The translations under genes were made by a program, and so were the position numbers. This document shows, in pieces, positions 28,898-37,352 of a DNA stretch of 64,000 bases (the stretch's first letter is position 1; each line of letters opens with the position of its first letter). The notes beneath the pieces are model-generated. The model was not told the origin of the DNA. It did not search any database and saw nothing but the letters and a program-made list of their open reading frames with translations. The stretch lies in assembly GCF_018406605.1 (NCBI RefSeq), contig NZ_AP024545.1, forward strand, positions 62,001-126,000. The letters run 5' to 3'. The DNA comes from Noviluteimonas caseinilytica. Lineage in GTDB: Bacteria; Pseudomonadota; Gammaproteobacteria; Xanthomonadales; Xanthomonadaceae.

Positions 28898-29464
28898 ATG
28901 AAGGCTTACGACATCAAGAAAGGCAACGTCGTCGAACACAACGGCGGCACCTACCAGGTGCGCGACATCGAACGCAGCTCCCCGCAGGGCCGCGGCGGCA
29001 ACGTGCGCTATCGCTTCACCATGTACAGCATCCCGGGCGCGATCAAGCTCGATGCCAGCTTCGACGGCGACGACGACCTGCGCGAAGTCGACATGAGCCG
29101 CCGCCAGGCCACGTATTCGTACAAGGACGGCGATGCGTTCGTGTTCCTCGACGACGAGGACTACACGCCCTACACGCTCGACGCCGATGCGATCGGCGAT
29201 GCCGCCGGCTACATCGTCGACGACCTCACGGGCATTTACGTGCAGCTGATCGACGACGCACCGGTGGCCATCCAGCTGCCGCAGAGCGTGGCGATGGAAG
29301 TCATCGAAACCCCGCCCGAACTCAAGGGCGGCACCGCGACCAAGCGCCCGAAGCCGGCGAAGCTGTCGACGGGCCTGGAGATCATGGTCCCGGAGTACAT
29401 CGGCAACGGCGAGAAGGTGTGGGTCAACACCACCACCGGCGAGTTCGGCGGCCGCGCCGACTAA
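28898..29464 (+). CDS. efpL: Elongation factor P-like protein EfpL (YeiP)
   Basis: A 188-residue EF-P paralogue of the YeiP group. The three beta-barrel domains are complete: MKAYDIKKGNVV at the start, the middle domain with EDYTPYTLDADAI, and the C-terminal domain with STGLEIMVPEYI, ending GRAD. The domain-I tip loop reads SSPQGRGGNVRYRF with arginine 32 where EF-P has its modifiable residue, which is the hallmark of EfpL. It relieves ribosome stalling at polyproline and related motifs without modification. Its stop (TAA) shares bases with the stop of the convergent Nudix gene. Confidence 0.93.
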   Translation: MKAYDIKKGNVVEHNGGTYQVRDIERSSPQGRGGNVRYRFTMYSIPGAIKLDASFDGDDDLREVDMSRRQATYSYKDGDAFVFLDDEDYTPYTLDADAIGDAAGYIVDDLTGIYVQLIDDAPVAIQLPQSVAMEVIETPPELKGGTATKRPKPAKLSTGLEIMVPEYIGNGEKVWVNTTTGEFGGRAD

Positions 29465-30051
29465 CGTTCGTCACGCCCGCGCAGGCGGGCGTCCAACCAC
29501 TTCGACGCCATCCGTCGCAACGACGGATCGGCGTCGGCGTCGTCCACCAGCGCATCGATCTCGCGCCACGCGAGCGCATGCGATTCGTCGCTGACGACGA
29601 AGGCTTCGCTTCCCCCCGCGCGCACGACGAAGCGCACGTCGTAATGCACGTGCGCCGGCACGCCCTTGTGTTCGGGGATGTCGTGCGCATCGAGGTCGAA
29701 GATGTCCGGTTCGACCGACAGGTCGGCGAGCCCCGACTCCTCTTCGGCTTCGGTCAGCGCCACGCGCGCGAAGTCGCGCACGCCGTCCGCGTGGCCCCCC
29801 AGCTGCAGCCAGCGATCCAGCTTGCGGTGGTGCGTCAGCAGCACCCGCGTGCCCGTGGCGTCGACCAGCCAGGCCGACGCGGTGAAGTGCCCCGCCAGGC
29901 GTTCGCGGCGGAAGGGATCCTCGGCGTCGGAGAGCAGCGCGGAGAACCGATCCACCGTCGCGGCCTCGGCCGGCCAGCGCGACCGGTAGTCGGAAAGGAG
30001 GGCGTCGTGCGCGTCGCGCGAGTCCGTCGCGGCGGATCCTGGGCCATTCAT
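29461..30051 (-). CDS. Nudix hydrolase family protein
   Basis: A 196-residue protein with a Nudix fold. The Nudix box region is GGHADGVRDFARVALTEAEE followed by ESGL. Relative to the GX5EX7REUXEEXGU consensus, the first glutamate is arginine and the R of REU is threonine, while the EExG core that binds metal is kept. The start is the ATG at 30049-30051, preceded by a GAGGAA; an ATG 16 codons upstream is possible. It is convergent with efpL, with shared stop bases. The substrate, a nucleoside diphosphate derivative, cannot be named. Confidence 0.85.
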   Translation of the reverse strand: MNGPGSAATDSRDAHDALLSDYRSRWPAEAATVDRFSALLSDAEDPFRRERLAGHFTASAWLVDATGTRVLLTHHRKLDRWLQLGGHADGVRDFARVALTEAEEESGLADLSVEPDIFDLDAHDIPEHKGVPAHVHYDVRFVVRAGGSEAFVVSDESHALAWREIDALVDDADADPSLRRMASKWLDARLRGRDER

Positions 30052-30203
30052 TGGGACGTTCCTCACAGGGGGACGGGCATTATCCGGCTTGCCGGACATG
30101 CGGAACTTGTGCGCCCGACTCGCGCCAATGTAAGGTCAGCCGGTTCGCGGGTGGCCCCACTCCACCGGCTGGGCCCAACCGCATCGCCTCCGGGGAGATT
30201 GCA

Positions 30204-31721
30204 ATGTTTTTCGAACGCAGGAAACCGCTAGACCTGATCCTGGCGACCGCCGCCAAGCGATCGTTGTCGCGACAGCTCAACGCCTTCGACCTGACGATGC
30301 TCGGCATCGGCGCGGTCATCGGCACCGGCATCTTCGTCCTCACCGCGGTGGCCGCCAACAAGGCCGGCCCCGGCATGATGTATTCGTTCCTCATCGCCGG
30401 CTTCGTCTGCGCGCTGACGGCCCTGATCTACTCCGAGATCGCGGCGATGGTGCCGGTCTCGGGCTCCGCCTACACCTATTCCTACGCCGTCCTTGGCGAA
30501 CTCATCGCGTGGATGGTCGGCTGGGCGCTGATCCTGGAGTACGCGGTCGCCGCGGGCGCGGTCGCCGTGGGCTGGTCGGGGTACGCCAACGGCTTCCTGG
30601 CGAGCATCGGGCACGCATTGCCCATCGCGCTCACCGCAGGCCCGGGTGACACGATCACGCTCGCCGACGGCACCACCGCGCGCGGCTCGTTCAACCTCAT
30701 CGCCTTCCTGCTCTCGCTGCTGATCACCTGGCTGCTCGTGCTGGGCACGTCCAAGTCGGCGAAGTTCACCGCGATGCTCGTGATCGTGAAGATCGTGGCG
30801 CTGACCGCGTTCGTCATCCTCGCCTTCCCGGCCGTCAAGCACGCCAACTTCGTGCCGATGCTGCCGAACGGCTGGGGCACGCCGCTGTCGGGCGTGGGCG
30901 TCCTGGGCGCCGCGGCGTCGATCTTCTTCGCGTACGTCGGCTTCGACGCGGTGTCCACCGCCGCCGAGGAAACCAAGAACCCGAACCGCAACATCCCGAT
31001 CGGCCTCATCGGCTCGCTCGCGATCTGCACCGTGTTCTACCTGCTGGTGGCCTACACCGCGGTCGGCTCGATGGGCGCGCAGCCCGGCGGCCCGCTGTCG
31101 CAGAGCAAGGAACCGCTGGCGTTCGTGCTACGCACGATCGGCTGGCCGCACATCGGCAACGCGGTCGCCATCGCGGCCATCATCGCGCTGCCGTCGGTCG
31201 TGCTGATGATGATCTTCGGCCAGACCCGCATCCTGTTCACGATGGCGCGCGACGGCCTGCTGCCGGAAGTGCTCTCGCGCGTGCATCCGCGCTTCCACAC
31301 GCCGCACGTGGTGACGTGGATCACCGGCGTGGCGGTGTCGCTGTTCGCGGCGATGTTCCCGGTGGGCATGCTCGCCGACATCTCCAACTCCGGCACGCTG
31401 TTCGCGTTCTTCATGGTCGCCGCCGGCGTGATGGTGCTGCGTCGCACGGAGCCGGAACGCCACCGCCCGTTCCGCACCCCGCTGATCTGGATCGTCGGCC
31501 CGCTCGCCATGGGCGGCTGCGTGCTGCTGTTCTTCAGCCTGGGCTGGAACCCGACGATCAAGTACTTCCTGATCTGGGCAGCGATCGGCCTGGTTGTGTA
31601 CTTCGGCTATGCGCGCCAGCGCAGCCACCTGGCGCCGGGCAACGAGCAGCTGCTGCATCCGGCCCCGTCGCCGCTCGGCCCCGACCCGCTGGTGCACGAG
31701 GGTCCGGATCCGGGTCCGTAA
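30204..31721 (+). CDS. APC-family amino acid permease
   Basis: A 505-residue integral membrane transporter with about 12 hydrophobic segments, of the cationic-amino-acid-transporter type. The first helix carries the unwound GIGAVIGTGIFVLTA motif that binds the amino-acid backbone, and the sixth carries FFAYVGFDAVSTAAEETKNP. Close bacterial relatives include YfnA and GkApcT, which move alanine and other amino acids by proton symport. It starts after a purine-rich GGGGAGA and ends at a strong terminator. The gene is monocistronic; substrate unknown. Confidence 0.9.
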   Translation: MFFERRKPLDLILATAAKRSLSRQLNAFDLTMLGIGAVIGTGIFVLTAVAANKAGPGMMYSFLIAGFVCALTALIYSEIAAMVPVSGSAYTYSYAVLGELIAWMVGWALILEYAVAAGAVAVGWSGYANGFLASIGHALPIALTAGPGDTITLADGTTARGSFNLIAFLLSLLITWLLVLGTSKSAKFTAMLVIVKIVALTAFVILAFPAVKHANFVPMLPNGWGTPLSGVGVLGAAASIFFAYVGFDAVSTAAEETKNPNRNIPIGLIGSLAICTVFYLLVAYTAVGSMGAQPGGPLSQSKEPLAFVLRTIGWPHIGNAVAIAAIIALPSVVLMMIFGQTRILFTMARDGLLPEVLSRVHPRFHTPHVVTWITGVAVSLFAAMFPVGMLADISNSGTLFAFFMVAAGVMVLRRTEPERHRPFRTPLIWIVGPLAMGGCVLLFFSLGWNPTIKYFLIWAAIGLVVYFGYARQRSHLAPGNEQLLHPAPSPLGPDPLVHEGPDPGP

Positions 31722-31743
31722 CGGACACGCGGTCGATGACACG

Positions 31744-31775
31744 AAACGGCGCGGACCTCCGCGCCGTTTCCTTTT
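31744..31775 (+). terminator. Intrinsic terminator after the permease
   Basis: An 11-bp stem (AAACGGCGCGG and CCGCGCCGTTT) with a 4-base loop is followed by CCTTTT. It separates the permease from the mtn genes. Confidence 0.88.
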
Positions 31776-31785
31776 GGGCCCGCGT

Positions 31786-31816
31786 TTGCAGGCCCTGAAC
31801 ACGCTCCGGGTAAACT
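31786..31816 (+). promoter_or_regulatory. Promoter of mtnBDC, possibly for a leaderless mRNA
   Basis: TTGCAG (31786-31791) and TAAACT (31811-31816) are 19 bases apart. The mtnB ATG begins at 31824, only 7 bases after the minus-10 hexamer, so transcription would start at or next to the start codon. No Shine-Dalgarno sequence lies between. Confidence 0.5.
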
Positions 31817-31823
31817 GCGCCGC

Positions 31824-32459
31824 ATGAGCGCTTCCCCCTACGACGTGAACGCCCTCCGCCACGCGGCCGGCGAGATCATCACCAACGTGCGCGAACTCGC
31901 CGCCGCGGGCTGGACGCCGGCCACCAGCAGCAACTTCTCGCGCCGCCTCGACGAACGCCACGCGGCGATCACCGTGTCCGGCCGCGACAAGGGCAAGCTG
32001 ACCGAGAACGACATCATGGTCGTGGACTGGGACGGAAAGGCCGTCGGCAGCGACCACCGCCCGTCCGCGGAAACCTTGCTGCACACGCAGCTCTACGCGC
32101 GCTATCCCGACATCGGCTGCGTGCTGCACACGCATTCGCAGAACCAGACCATCGCTTCGCGCCTGTATTCGGGCAAGGGCGTGGTCAAGCTGGACGGCTA
32201 CGAATTGCTCAAGGCCTTCCGCGGCAACGAAACGCACGAGACCGAAGTGCTCGTGCCCGTGCTGCCCAACTCGCAGGACATGCACACGCTGGCCGCGCAG
32301 GTCGATGCCCTGCTCGACCGCCAGCCGATGTGGGGATACCTGATCGACGGCCACGGCATGTACGCCTGGGGCCGCGACATGCCCGAAGCGCGCCGCCACC
32401 TGGAAGCCTTCGAATTCCTGCTGGGCTGCGAACTGGAACTGAGGAAGCTGCAACGATGA
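31824..32459 (+). CDS. mtnB: Methylthioribulose-1-phosphate dehydratase
   Basis: A 211-residue class II aldolase/adducin-family dehydratase of the methionine salvage pathway, converting methylthioribulose 1-phosphate to 2,3-diketo-5-methylthiopentyl 1-phosphate. The family pattern is clear: SNFSRRLDERHAAITVSGRD near residue 36, the zinc-binding histidines in VLHTHSQN and the later histidine in LIDGHGMYAWG. It overlaps mtnD by 4 bases. It may be translated from a leaderless mRNA, as the minus-10 element ends 7 bases before the ATG. Confidence 0.95.
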   Translation: MSASPYDVNALRHAAGEIITNVRELAAAGWTPATSSNFSRRLDERHAAITVSGRDKGKLTENDIMVVDWDGKAVGSDHRPSAETLLHTQLYARYPDIGCVLHTHSQNQTIASRLYSGKGVVKLDGYELLKAFRGNETHETEVLVPVLPNSQDMHTLAAQVDALLDRQPMWGYLIDGHGMYAWGRDMPEARRHLEAFEFLLGCELELRKLQR

Positions 32460-33016
32460 GCCGCCTGCGCATCTTCGAGGAAGACCACCCCGACCAGCCC
32501 GTCGTCGTCGCGCGCACGCACGCCGACATCGCGCGCGAACTCGCGCCGATCCACGTGGGCTTCGAACAATGGGAAGCCGCGCAGCCAATCGCGCCGGGCG
32601 ACCCGCACGAGAAGATCTTCGCCGCGTACAAGGCCGACATCGATCGCCTCGTCGCCGAGCGCGGCTTCAAGACCGTCGACGTGGTGAGCATCGCGCCGGA
32701 CAACCCGAAGCGCGAGGAAATGCGCACCAAGTTCCTCGAGGAACACTTCCACAAGGAAGACGAAGTGCGGTTCTTCGTGGCGGGCTCGGGCCTGTTCACG
32801 CTGCACGTCGAAGGGCGCGTCTACGAACTGCTGTGCGAATCCGGCGACCTCGTCGCGGTGCCGGATGGCATGACGCACTGGTTCGACATGGGGCCGGAGC
32901 CGAGCTTCGTGGCGATCCGCTTCTTCACCGAGCCGGATGGCTGGGTCGGGCATTTCACCGGCAAGGACATCGCGCAGAAGTTCCCGCGCTACGAAACCGG
33001 GCAAGCGCGCGAATGA
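32456..33016 (+). CDS. mtnD: Acireductone dioxygenase
   Basis: A 186-residue cupin that oxidises the acireductone of the methionine salvage pathway; with Fe(II) it yields the ketoacid precursor of methionine, with Ni(II) the off-pathway product. The metal ligands are seen in EEHFHKEDEVRFFV (H-x-H-x4-E), with the last histidine in MTHWFDMGPEP. Length is typical. Its ATG overlaps the mtnB stop, and its stop overlaps the mtnC start. Confidence 0.95.
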   Translation: MSRLRIFEEDHPDQPVVVARTHADIARELAPIHVGFEQWEAAQPIAPGDPHEKIFAAYKADIDRLVAERGFKTVDVVSIAPDNPKREEMRTKFLEEHFHKEDEVRFFVAGSGLFTLHVEGRVYELLCESGDLVAVPDGMTHWFDMGPEPSFVAIRFFTEPDGWVGHFTGKDIAQKFPRYETGQARE

Positions 33017-33717
33017 GCCAGGCCATGAAGCCGCTGATCCTGACGGACATCGAAGGCACGACCAGCAGCATTTCCTTCGTGCGCGACGTGCTGTTCCCGT
33101 ATGCGCGGCGCGCGTTGCCGGGCTTCGTGCGACAACACGGCCGCGATCCCCACGTGCGCCGCTGGCTCGACCAGGTGGCCACCGAGAACGGCGGCGTGTG
33201 CAGCGACGACATGATCGTGGAGATGCTGCAGGGCTGGATCGACCAGGACCGCAAGCACACCGCGCTCAAGGCGCTGCAAGGCCTGGTGTGGGAAGCGGGT
33301 TACGAGAATGCGGACTTCACCGCGCCGGTGTATCCGGATGCGGCGAAGCAGTTGCGCGCCTGGCATGCAGCGGGGTTTCCGCTCGCGGTGTATTCGTCCG
33401 GGTCGGTGCCGGCGCAGAAGCTGTTGTTCGGGCATACCGATGCGGGCGACATGACCGGGGTGTTTGAAGGCTGGTTCGACACGGCCGTCGGGCACAAGCG
33501 CGATGCGGAGAGTTACCGGCGGATCGCGGCGGAGGTGCAGCGCGCGCCCGGCGACATCGTGTTCCTGTCGGACGTGGTCGAAGAACTCGACGCCGCTCGC
33601 GACGCGGGCCTGCGCACGGTGCTGGTCGATCGCCGCGAGGATTACGACACGCCGCGCACCGGCGACGCGACGAATGGGCACCAGCGCGTGGACTCCTTCG
33701 CGGACATCACGCCCTAG
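33013..33717 (+). CDS. mtnC: Enolase-phosphatase E1
   Basis: A 234-residue HAD-superfamily enzyme that enolises and dephosphorylates the diketo-methylthiopentyl phosphate. HAD motif I is ILTDIEGTT, the D-x-E form that distinguishes this family from usual D-x-D phosphatases; motif II is VYSSGSV and motif IV IVFLSDVVEELDAA. It forms mtnBDC with 4-base overlaps. The remaining salvage genes (mtnA, mtnK or mtnN, mtnE) are not in the window. The TAG stop shares bases with the stop of the convergent phosphoesterase (CTAG at 33714-33717). Confidence 0.95.
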   Translation: MSQAMKPLILTDIEGTTSSISFVRDVLFPYARRALPGFVRQHGRDPHVRRWLDQVATENGGVCSDDMIVEMLQGWIDQDRKHTALKALQGLVWEAGYENADFTAPVYPDAAKQLRAWHAAGFPLAVYSSGSVPAQKLLFGHTDAGDMTGVFEGWFDTAVGHKRDAESYRRIAAEVQRAPGDIVFLSDVVEELDAARDAGLRTVLVDRREDYDTPRTGDATNGHQRVDSFADITP

Positions 33718-35228
33718 TTCGCGACGTCGTCCAGGCGGTAGGACGTCGTCGCCGTCACCTCGCCCCGCCACGGATCGAACGCGCGCACTTCCACGCGATG
33801 TTCGCCGGCGTCCAGCTTCGTCGGCAGCGCGCCGCGCCACAGGTGCGTCGACGGCGTCGCCTCCGGCGAGCGGTCGAACCCGCGCAGCGACGTCGCCTGG
33901 TCGTCCCGCACGTTCTCTTCGACGAGCCGCGGATCCGGCTGCGCCACGCGCACCATCGGCTTCCACGCGCCACCATCCACACGGAATTCCACGCGCGTGT
34001 CGCTTTGTCCCATGAACACGTTCGCGTACACGCCCCACGCGGGATACGCGCCGCGACGCAGCACCTTCGGCGCATGCAGCGCCATCGCGCTGTCGGCCGG
34101 ATCGCGCGCGGGATGCCACGCCAGCGCGTAGTCACCGCCGCGTTTCACCTCGAGCGTCGCGAAGCCGTTCGGCGTGCCGTCGCTCATCGTCGCGTCGGGA
34201 ATCCCCGCCGCATCCTTCACCCCAGACCAGTACGCCCCGCACGCCGCGCCCACGTTGTATTCGTGCAGCGGCTGCGTGCCATGCCAGCCGTCGGCGGCCG
34301 TGTGCACGAACTGGCGCTGCTCGTGCGTGTGCGCGCTGAGCAGCAGCACGTGCGGGAACGGCTGCAGCAGCCCGAACAGGCGTTCGCGGTCCGCGGCCCG
34401 GAAGGTTTCGGCGCCATGCGCATCGTCGGTCTGGAAGAACGGGATGTGCGCCGCGACGATCAGCAAGCGATCGCGCGACGCCGTCGCGAGCCACGCCTGC
34501 AGGAACGCGAACTGCTCCTCCCGCAGCCCGCCGACGTACGCAGGCGACTGCCCCGGCAATGCGATCACATCGTCGAGCACCACGACATTCGCCTGCGCCT
34601 CTTCCCACGCGAACGTATCCGGCCCGAACGCCTGGTGGAACGCCTGCAGCGAGCGCACGTCGTCCGCGGGCTTCGCATCGATGTCGTGGTTGCCCGGCGC
34701 ATGCAGCCACGGCACGCCGAGCTGCGCGGTGGCGGCCTGCACGGCTGGATACAGCGCGGTGTTGTTGTCGACGATGTCGCCGAGCGTGAGGCCGAAGGTC
34801 GCGCCCTGCGCGCGCGGCCTGGCGGACGCCACGATGTCGCGGGCGTAATAGTCGACGTCGGTCATCGTCTTCGGCTGCGGGTCGCCGAACAGCACCGCGT
34901 GCAGCGTGTCGCCGCCGGGCGCCTTGCGATGCAACGCGAAGTCGCCGCAGCCGCTGCGCCAGAAGTCCGGCATCCCGTTCGCGCGCATCGGTACCGCGTA
35001 CTCCGCGGGCTTGATGACGAAGACCTCGCGGCCGGGCGTGCGGGCCATCGCGTAACGTCCGGACGCGTCGGTCGCGACGACCTGCGTCCCGTCGGAGACG
35101 TGCACGCCGGCGATGCCGGCGTGGGTGGTGGCGTCCTGGACCCGGCCCGTACAGCGCTCGGCGGCGCCGGCGAAACCGGGGATGGCAAGGACGGCGAAGC
35201 ACGCAACATGCAATCGGAATCGGGTCAT
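33714..35228 (-). CDS. Exported calcineurin-like phosphoesterase with N- and C-terminal beta domains
   Basis: A 504-residue protein with a signal peptide (RLHVACFAVLAIPGFAGA). Three parts: an N-terminal carboxypeptidase-regulatory-like beta domain (about 23-95); a metallophosphoesterase core with the dinuclear-site signatures LFGDPQP, LTLGDIVDNN, PGNHDID, VAAHIPFF and LLSAHTHEQ; and a C-terminal beta domain (about 340-500). This is the MetallophosN-Metallophos-MetallophosC layout of periplasmic phosphoesterases with unknown substrate. The start lies 23 bases after the hisIE stop on the same strand, so it may be expressed as the tail of the his operon. Confidence 0.88.
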   Translation of the reverse strand: MTRFRLHVACFAVLAIPGFAGAAERCTGRVQDATTHAGIAGVHVSDGTQVVATDASGRYAMARTPGREVFVIKPAEYAVPMRANGMPDFWRSGCGDFALHRKAPGGDTLHAVLFGDPQPKTMTDVDYYARDIVASARPRAQGATFGLTLGDIVDNNTALYPAVQAATAQLGVPWLHAPGNHDIDAKPADDVRSLQAFHQAFGPDTFAWEEAQANVVVLDDVIALPGQSPAYVGGLREEQFAFLQAWLATASRDRLLIVAAHIPFFQTDDAHGAETFRAADRERLFGLLQPFPHVLLLSAHTHEQRQFVHTAADGWHGTQPLHEYNVGAACGAYWSGVKDAAGIPDATMSDGTPNGFATLEVKRGGDYALAWHPARDPADSAMALHAPKVLRRGAYPAWGVYANVFMGQSDTRVEFRVDGGAWKPMVRVAQPDPRLVEENVRDDQATSLRGFDRSPEATPSTHLWRGALPTKLDAGEHRVEVRAFDPWRGEVTATTSYRLDDVAN

Positions 35229-35251
35229 GCGCGGATTATGAAGCCCCGCCG

Positions 35252-35854
35252 CTAGCGCGCGCGCATCGCCAGCGTTCGCGCGACGTCGGCCCAGCCCAGT
35301 CCGCGCGCCCGCAGCAGCACCAGCAAGTGGAAGACCAGGTCCGCGGATTCGCCCAGCAACGCCGCATCGTCCTGGACCACGCCCGCGAGCGCCGTCTCCA
35401 CGCCCTCCTCGCCCACCTTCTGCGCGATGCCGCGCACGCCGCCCTCGAACAGGCGCGTGGTGTAGCTGTCCGCCGGGCGTTCGCGTTCGCGGGCGGCGAC
35501 GCGCGCATCGAGCGCCGCGATCGTGTCCGCAGGCGCCGACGGGAAACAACTGGCGCGCCCGAGATGGCAGGTGGGCCCCTGCGGTCGTGCGAGCACCAGC
35601 AGCGTGTCGCTGTCGCAATCGGCCTGGATCGACACCAGCGCCAGCGTGTGGCCGGACGTCTCGCCTTTCGTCCATTGCGTCCCGCGGCTGCGGCTGAAGA
35701 AGGTGACCTGCCCCGTCGCCTGCGTCGTGGCCAGCGCGGTGCGGTCCATGTAGCCGAGCATCAGCACGCGCAGGGTATCGGCGTCCTGCACGATCGCGGG
35801 GACCAGGCCGCCCTGCTTGTCCGCGGACAGGCGGTCGAAGTCGATCGTGCTCAT
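35252..35854 (-). CDS. hisIE: Bifunctional phosphoribosyl-AMP cyclohydrolase/phosphoribosyl-ATP pyrophosphatase
   Basis: A 200-residue fusion that performs steps 2 and 3 of histidine synthesis. The HisI half (residues 1-110) has MLGYMDRTAL, FFSRSRGTQWTKGETSGHT and the zinc cysteines of QADCDSD and PTCHLG. The HisE half (115-200) has GIAQKVGEEGVETALAG, the metal-binding helix of the MazG-like fold. It is the last biosynthetic gene of the operon; its start overlaps the hisF stop by 4 bases. Confidence 0.96.
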   Translation of the reverse strand: MSTIDFDRLSADKQGGLVPAIVQDADTLRVLMLGYMDRTALATTQATGQVTFFSRSRGTQWTKGETSGHTLALVSIQADCDSDTLLVLARPQGPTCHLGRASCFPSAPADTIAALDARVAARERERPADSYTTRLFEGGVRGIAQKVGEEGVETALAGVVQDDAALLGESADLVFHLLVLLRARGLGWADVARTLAMRAR

Positions 35855-36624
35855 GCGACGCGCACCGGGATGCCTTGCGCCTCCAGGCTGCGCTTGAGGA
35901 CGGCGATGTCGATCGCGCCGGAATGGAACACGCTCGCCGCCAGCGCGCCATCGACATCGGCCTCGCGGAAGGCGGCCAGGAAATGCGCATCGCTGCCCGC
36001 GCCCCCCGACGCGATCATCGGGACGTCGCACACCGCCCGCGCCGCGCGCAATTGCGCCAGATCGTAGCCATCGCGCGTGCCGTCGTGGCCCATGCAGTTG
36101 AGGACGATCTCGCCCGCGCCGAGCGCCTGCGCTGCCACGATCCAGTCCAGCGTGCGCCGGCCCGGGGCGCGCATCGCCGCAGGATCGCCCGCGTGGCTGC
36201 GCACGCGCCACTGCCCGTCGGCCTCGCGCGTGCTGTCGATTCCGACGACGACGCATTGCGTTCCGAAGGCTTCCGCCAGTTCGCCGATCAGCGCGGGGCG
36301 TTCGAGCGCCGGCGTGTTCACCGAGATCTTGTCCGCGCCGGCATGCAACAGGCCGCGTGCAGTGGCCACGTCACGCACGCCGCCCGCCACGCAAAAAGGG
36401 ATGTCGAGCTCGCGCGCCACGCGTTCGACCCACGTAGGGCAGACACTGCGACCGCGCGGGCTGGCGCCGATGTCGTAGAACACCAGTTCGTCCGCGCCCG
36501 CATCGCGGTAGCGCCGGGCCAGGGTGACCACGTCGCCCACGTCGACATGGTCGCGGAAGCGCACGCCTTTCACGACGCGCCCGTCGCGCACGTCCAGGCA
36601 CGGGATGATGCGACGGCTCAGCAT
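35851..36624 (-). CDS. hisF: Imidazole glycerol phosphate synthase, cyclase subunit
   Basis: A 257-residue TIM barrel that makes IGP and AICAR from PRFAR and ammonia supplied by HisH. Hallmarks: IIPCLDVRDGRVVKGV with the catalytic aspartate near residue 11, the first-half phosphate site CVAGGVRD, VVVGIDSTR, the second catalytic aspartate in LNCMGHDGTRDGYD, and ASGGAGS. Four-base overlap with hisIE and a 7-base overlap with hisA. Confidence 0.97.
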   Translation of the reverse strand: MLSRRIIPCLDVRDGRVVKGVRFRDHVDVGDVVTLARRYRDAGADELVFYDIGASPRGRSVCPTWVERVARELDIPFCVAGGVRDVATARGLLHAGADKISVNTPALERPALIGELAEAFGTQCVVVGIDSTREADGQWRVRSHAGDPAAMRAPGRRTLDWIVAAQALGAGEIVLNCMGHDGTRDGYDLAQLRAARAVCDVPMIASGGAGSDAHFLAAFREADVDGALAASVFHSGAIDIAVLKRSLEAQGIPVRVA

Positions 36625-37352
36625 GCGAGGGCCTGCGCCAGGTCGAGGCGACCTTCCAGCAACGCGCGTCCGAGCACTGCGCCCGCGCAACCGGCGGCGC
36701 GTGCAGCGCGCAGGTCGGCGAGGTCGCGCACACCGCCGGAGGCCTGCAGCGCAACCCCGGGGGCGCGCGCGCGCAATTCGGCATAGAGCGCCGTGTTGGG
36801 CCCGGACAGCATGCCGTCGCGGGCGATGTCCGTGCACAGCAGATGGCGCAGGCCGCGCGCGATGAAATCGTCGACGCACGCGTCGAGGCCCTGCGCCGCG
36901 TCGGCCGTCCAGCCGCGCACGGCCGGCCGCCAACGCCCCTGGTCGTCGAGGCGCACGTCCAATGCAATCGTGATCGCGTCGGCGCCGAATTCCGCCAGCC
37001 ATTCGCCCACGCATGCCGGCTCCTCCACCGCCAGCGATCCCACCACGACGCGCGCCGCACCGGCGTCGCGCATGCGGGCCACGTCCTGCCGCGTGCGCAC
37101 GCCGCCCCCGGTCTGCACCTGCAGGCGGCCGTCGGCGACGATGCGCGCGAGCAGCGGCAGCAACGTGTACCCGCCGATGCGTGCGGCATCCAGGTCGACC
37201 AGGTGCAACCAGCGCGCGCCCGCATCGGCGAAGGCCATCGCGCGCGCGAAGGGATCCTCGTCGTAGCGGGTTTCCCGTGCGTAGTCGCCCTGGCGCAGGC
37301 GGACGACGCGCCCGCCACGCACGTCGATCGCGGGATAGCAGGTGAAACTCAT
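36618..37352 (-). CDS. hisA: ProFAR isomerase
   Basis: A 244-residue TIM-barrel isomerase converting ProFAR to PRFAR. The catalytic aspartates are in YPAIDVRGGRVVRL (residue near 10) and CTDIARDGMLSGPN. Phosphate-binding loops are QTGGGVR and QASGGVRDL. Start overlap with hisH (ATGA) and a 7-base overlap with hisF show tight coupling. Confidence 0.97.
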   Translation of the reverse strand: MSFTCYPAIDVRGGRVVRLRQGDYARETRYDEDPFARAMAFADAGARWLHLVDLDAARIGGYTLLPLLARIVADGRLQVQTGGGVRTRQDVARMRDAGAARVVVGSLAVEEPACVGEWLAEFGADAITIALDVRLDDQGRWRPAVRGWTADAAQGLDACVDDFIARGLRHLLCTDIARDGMLSGPNTALYAELRARAPGVALQASGGVRDLADLRAARAAGCAGAVLGRALLEGRLDLAQALAC

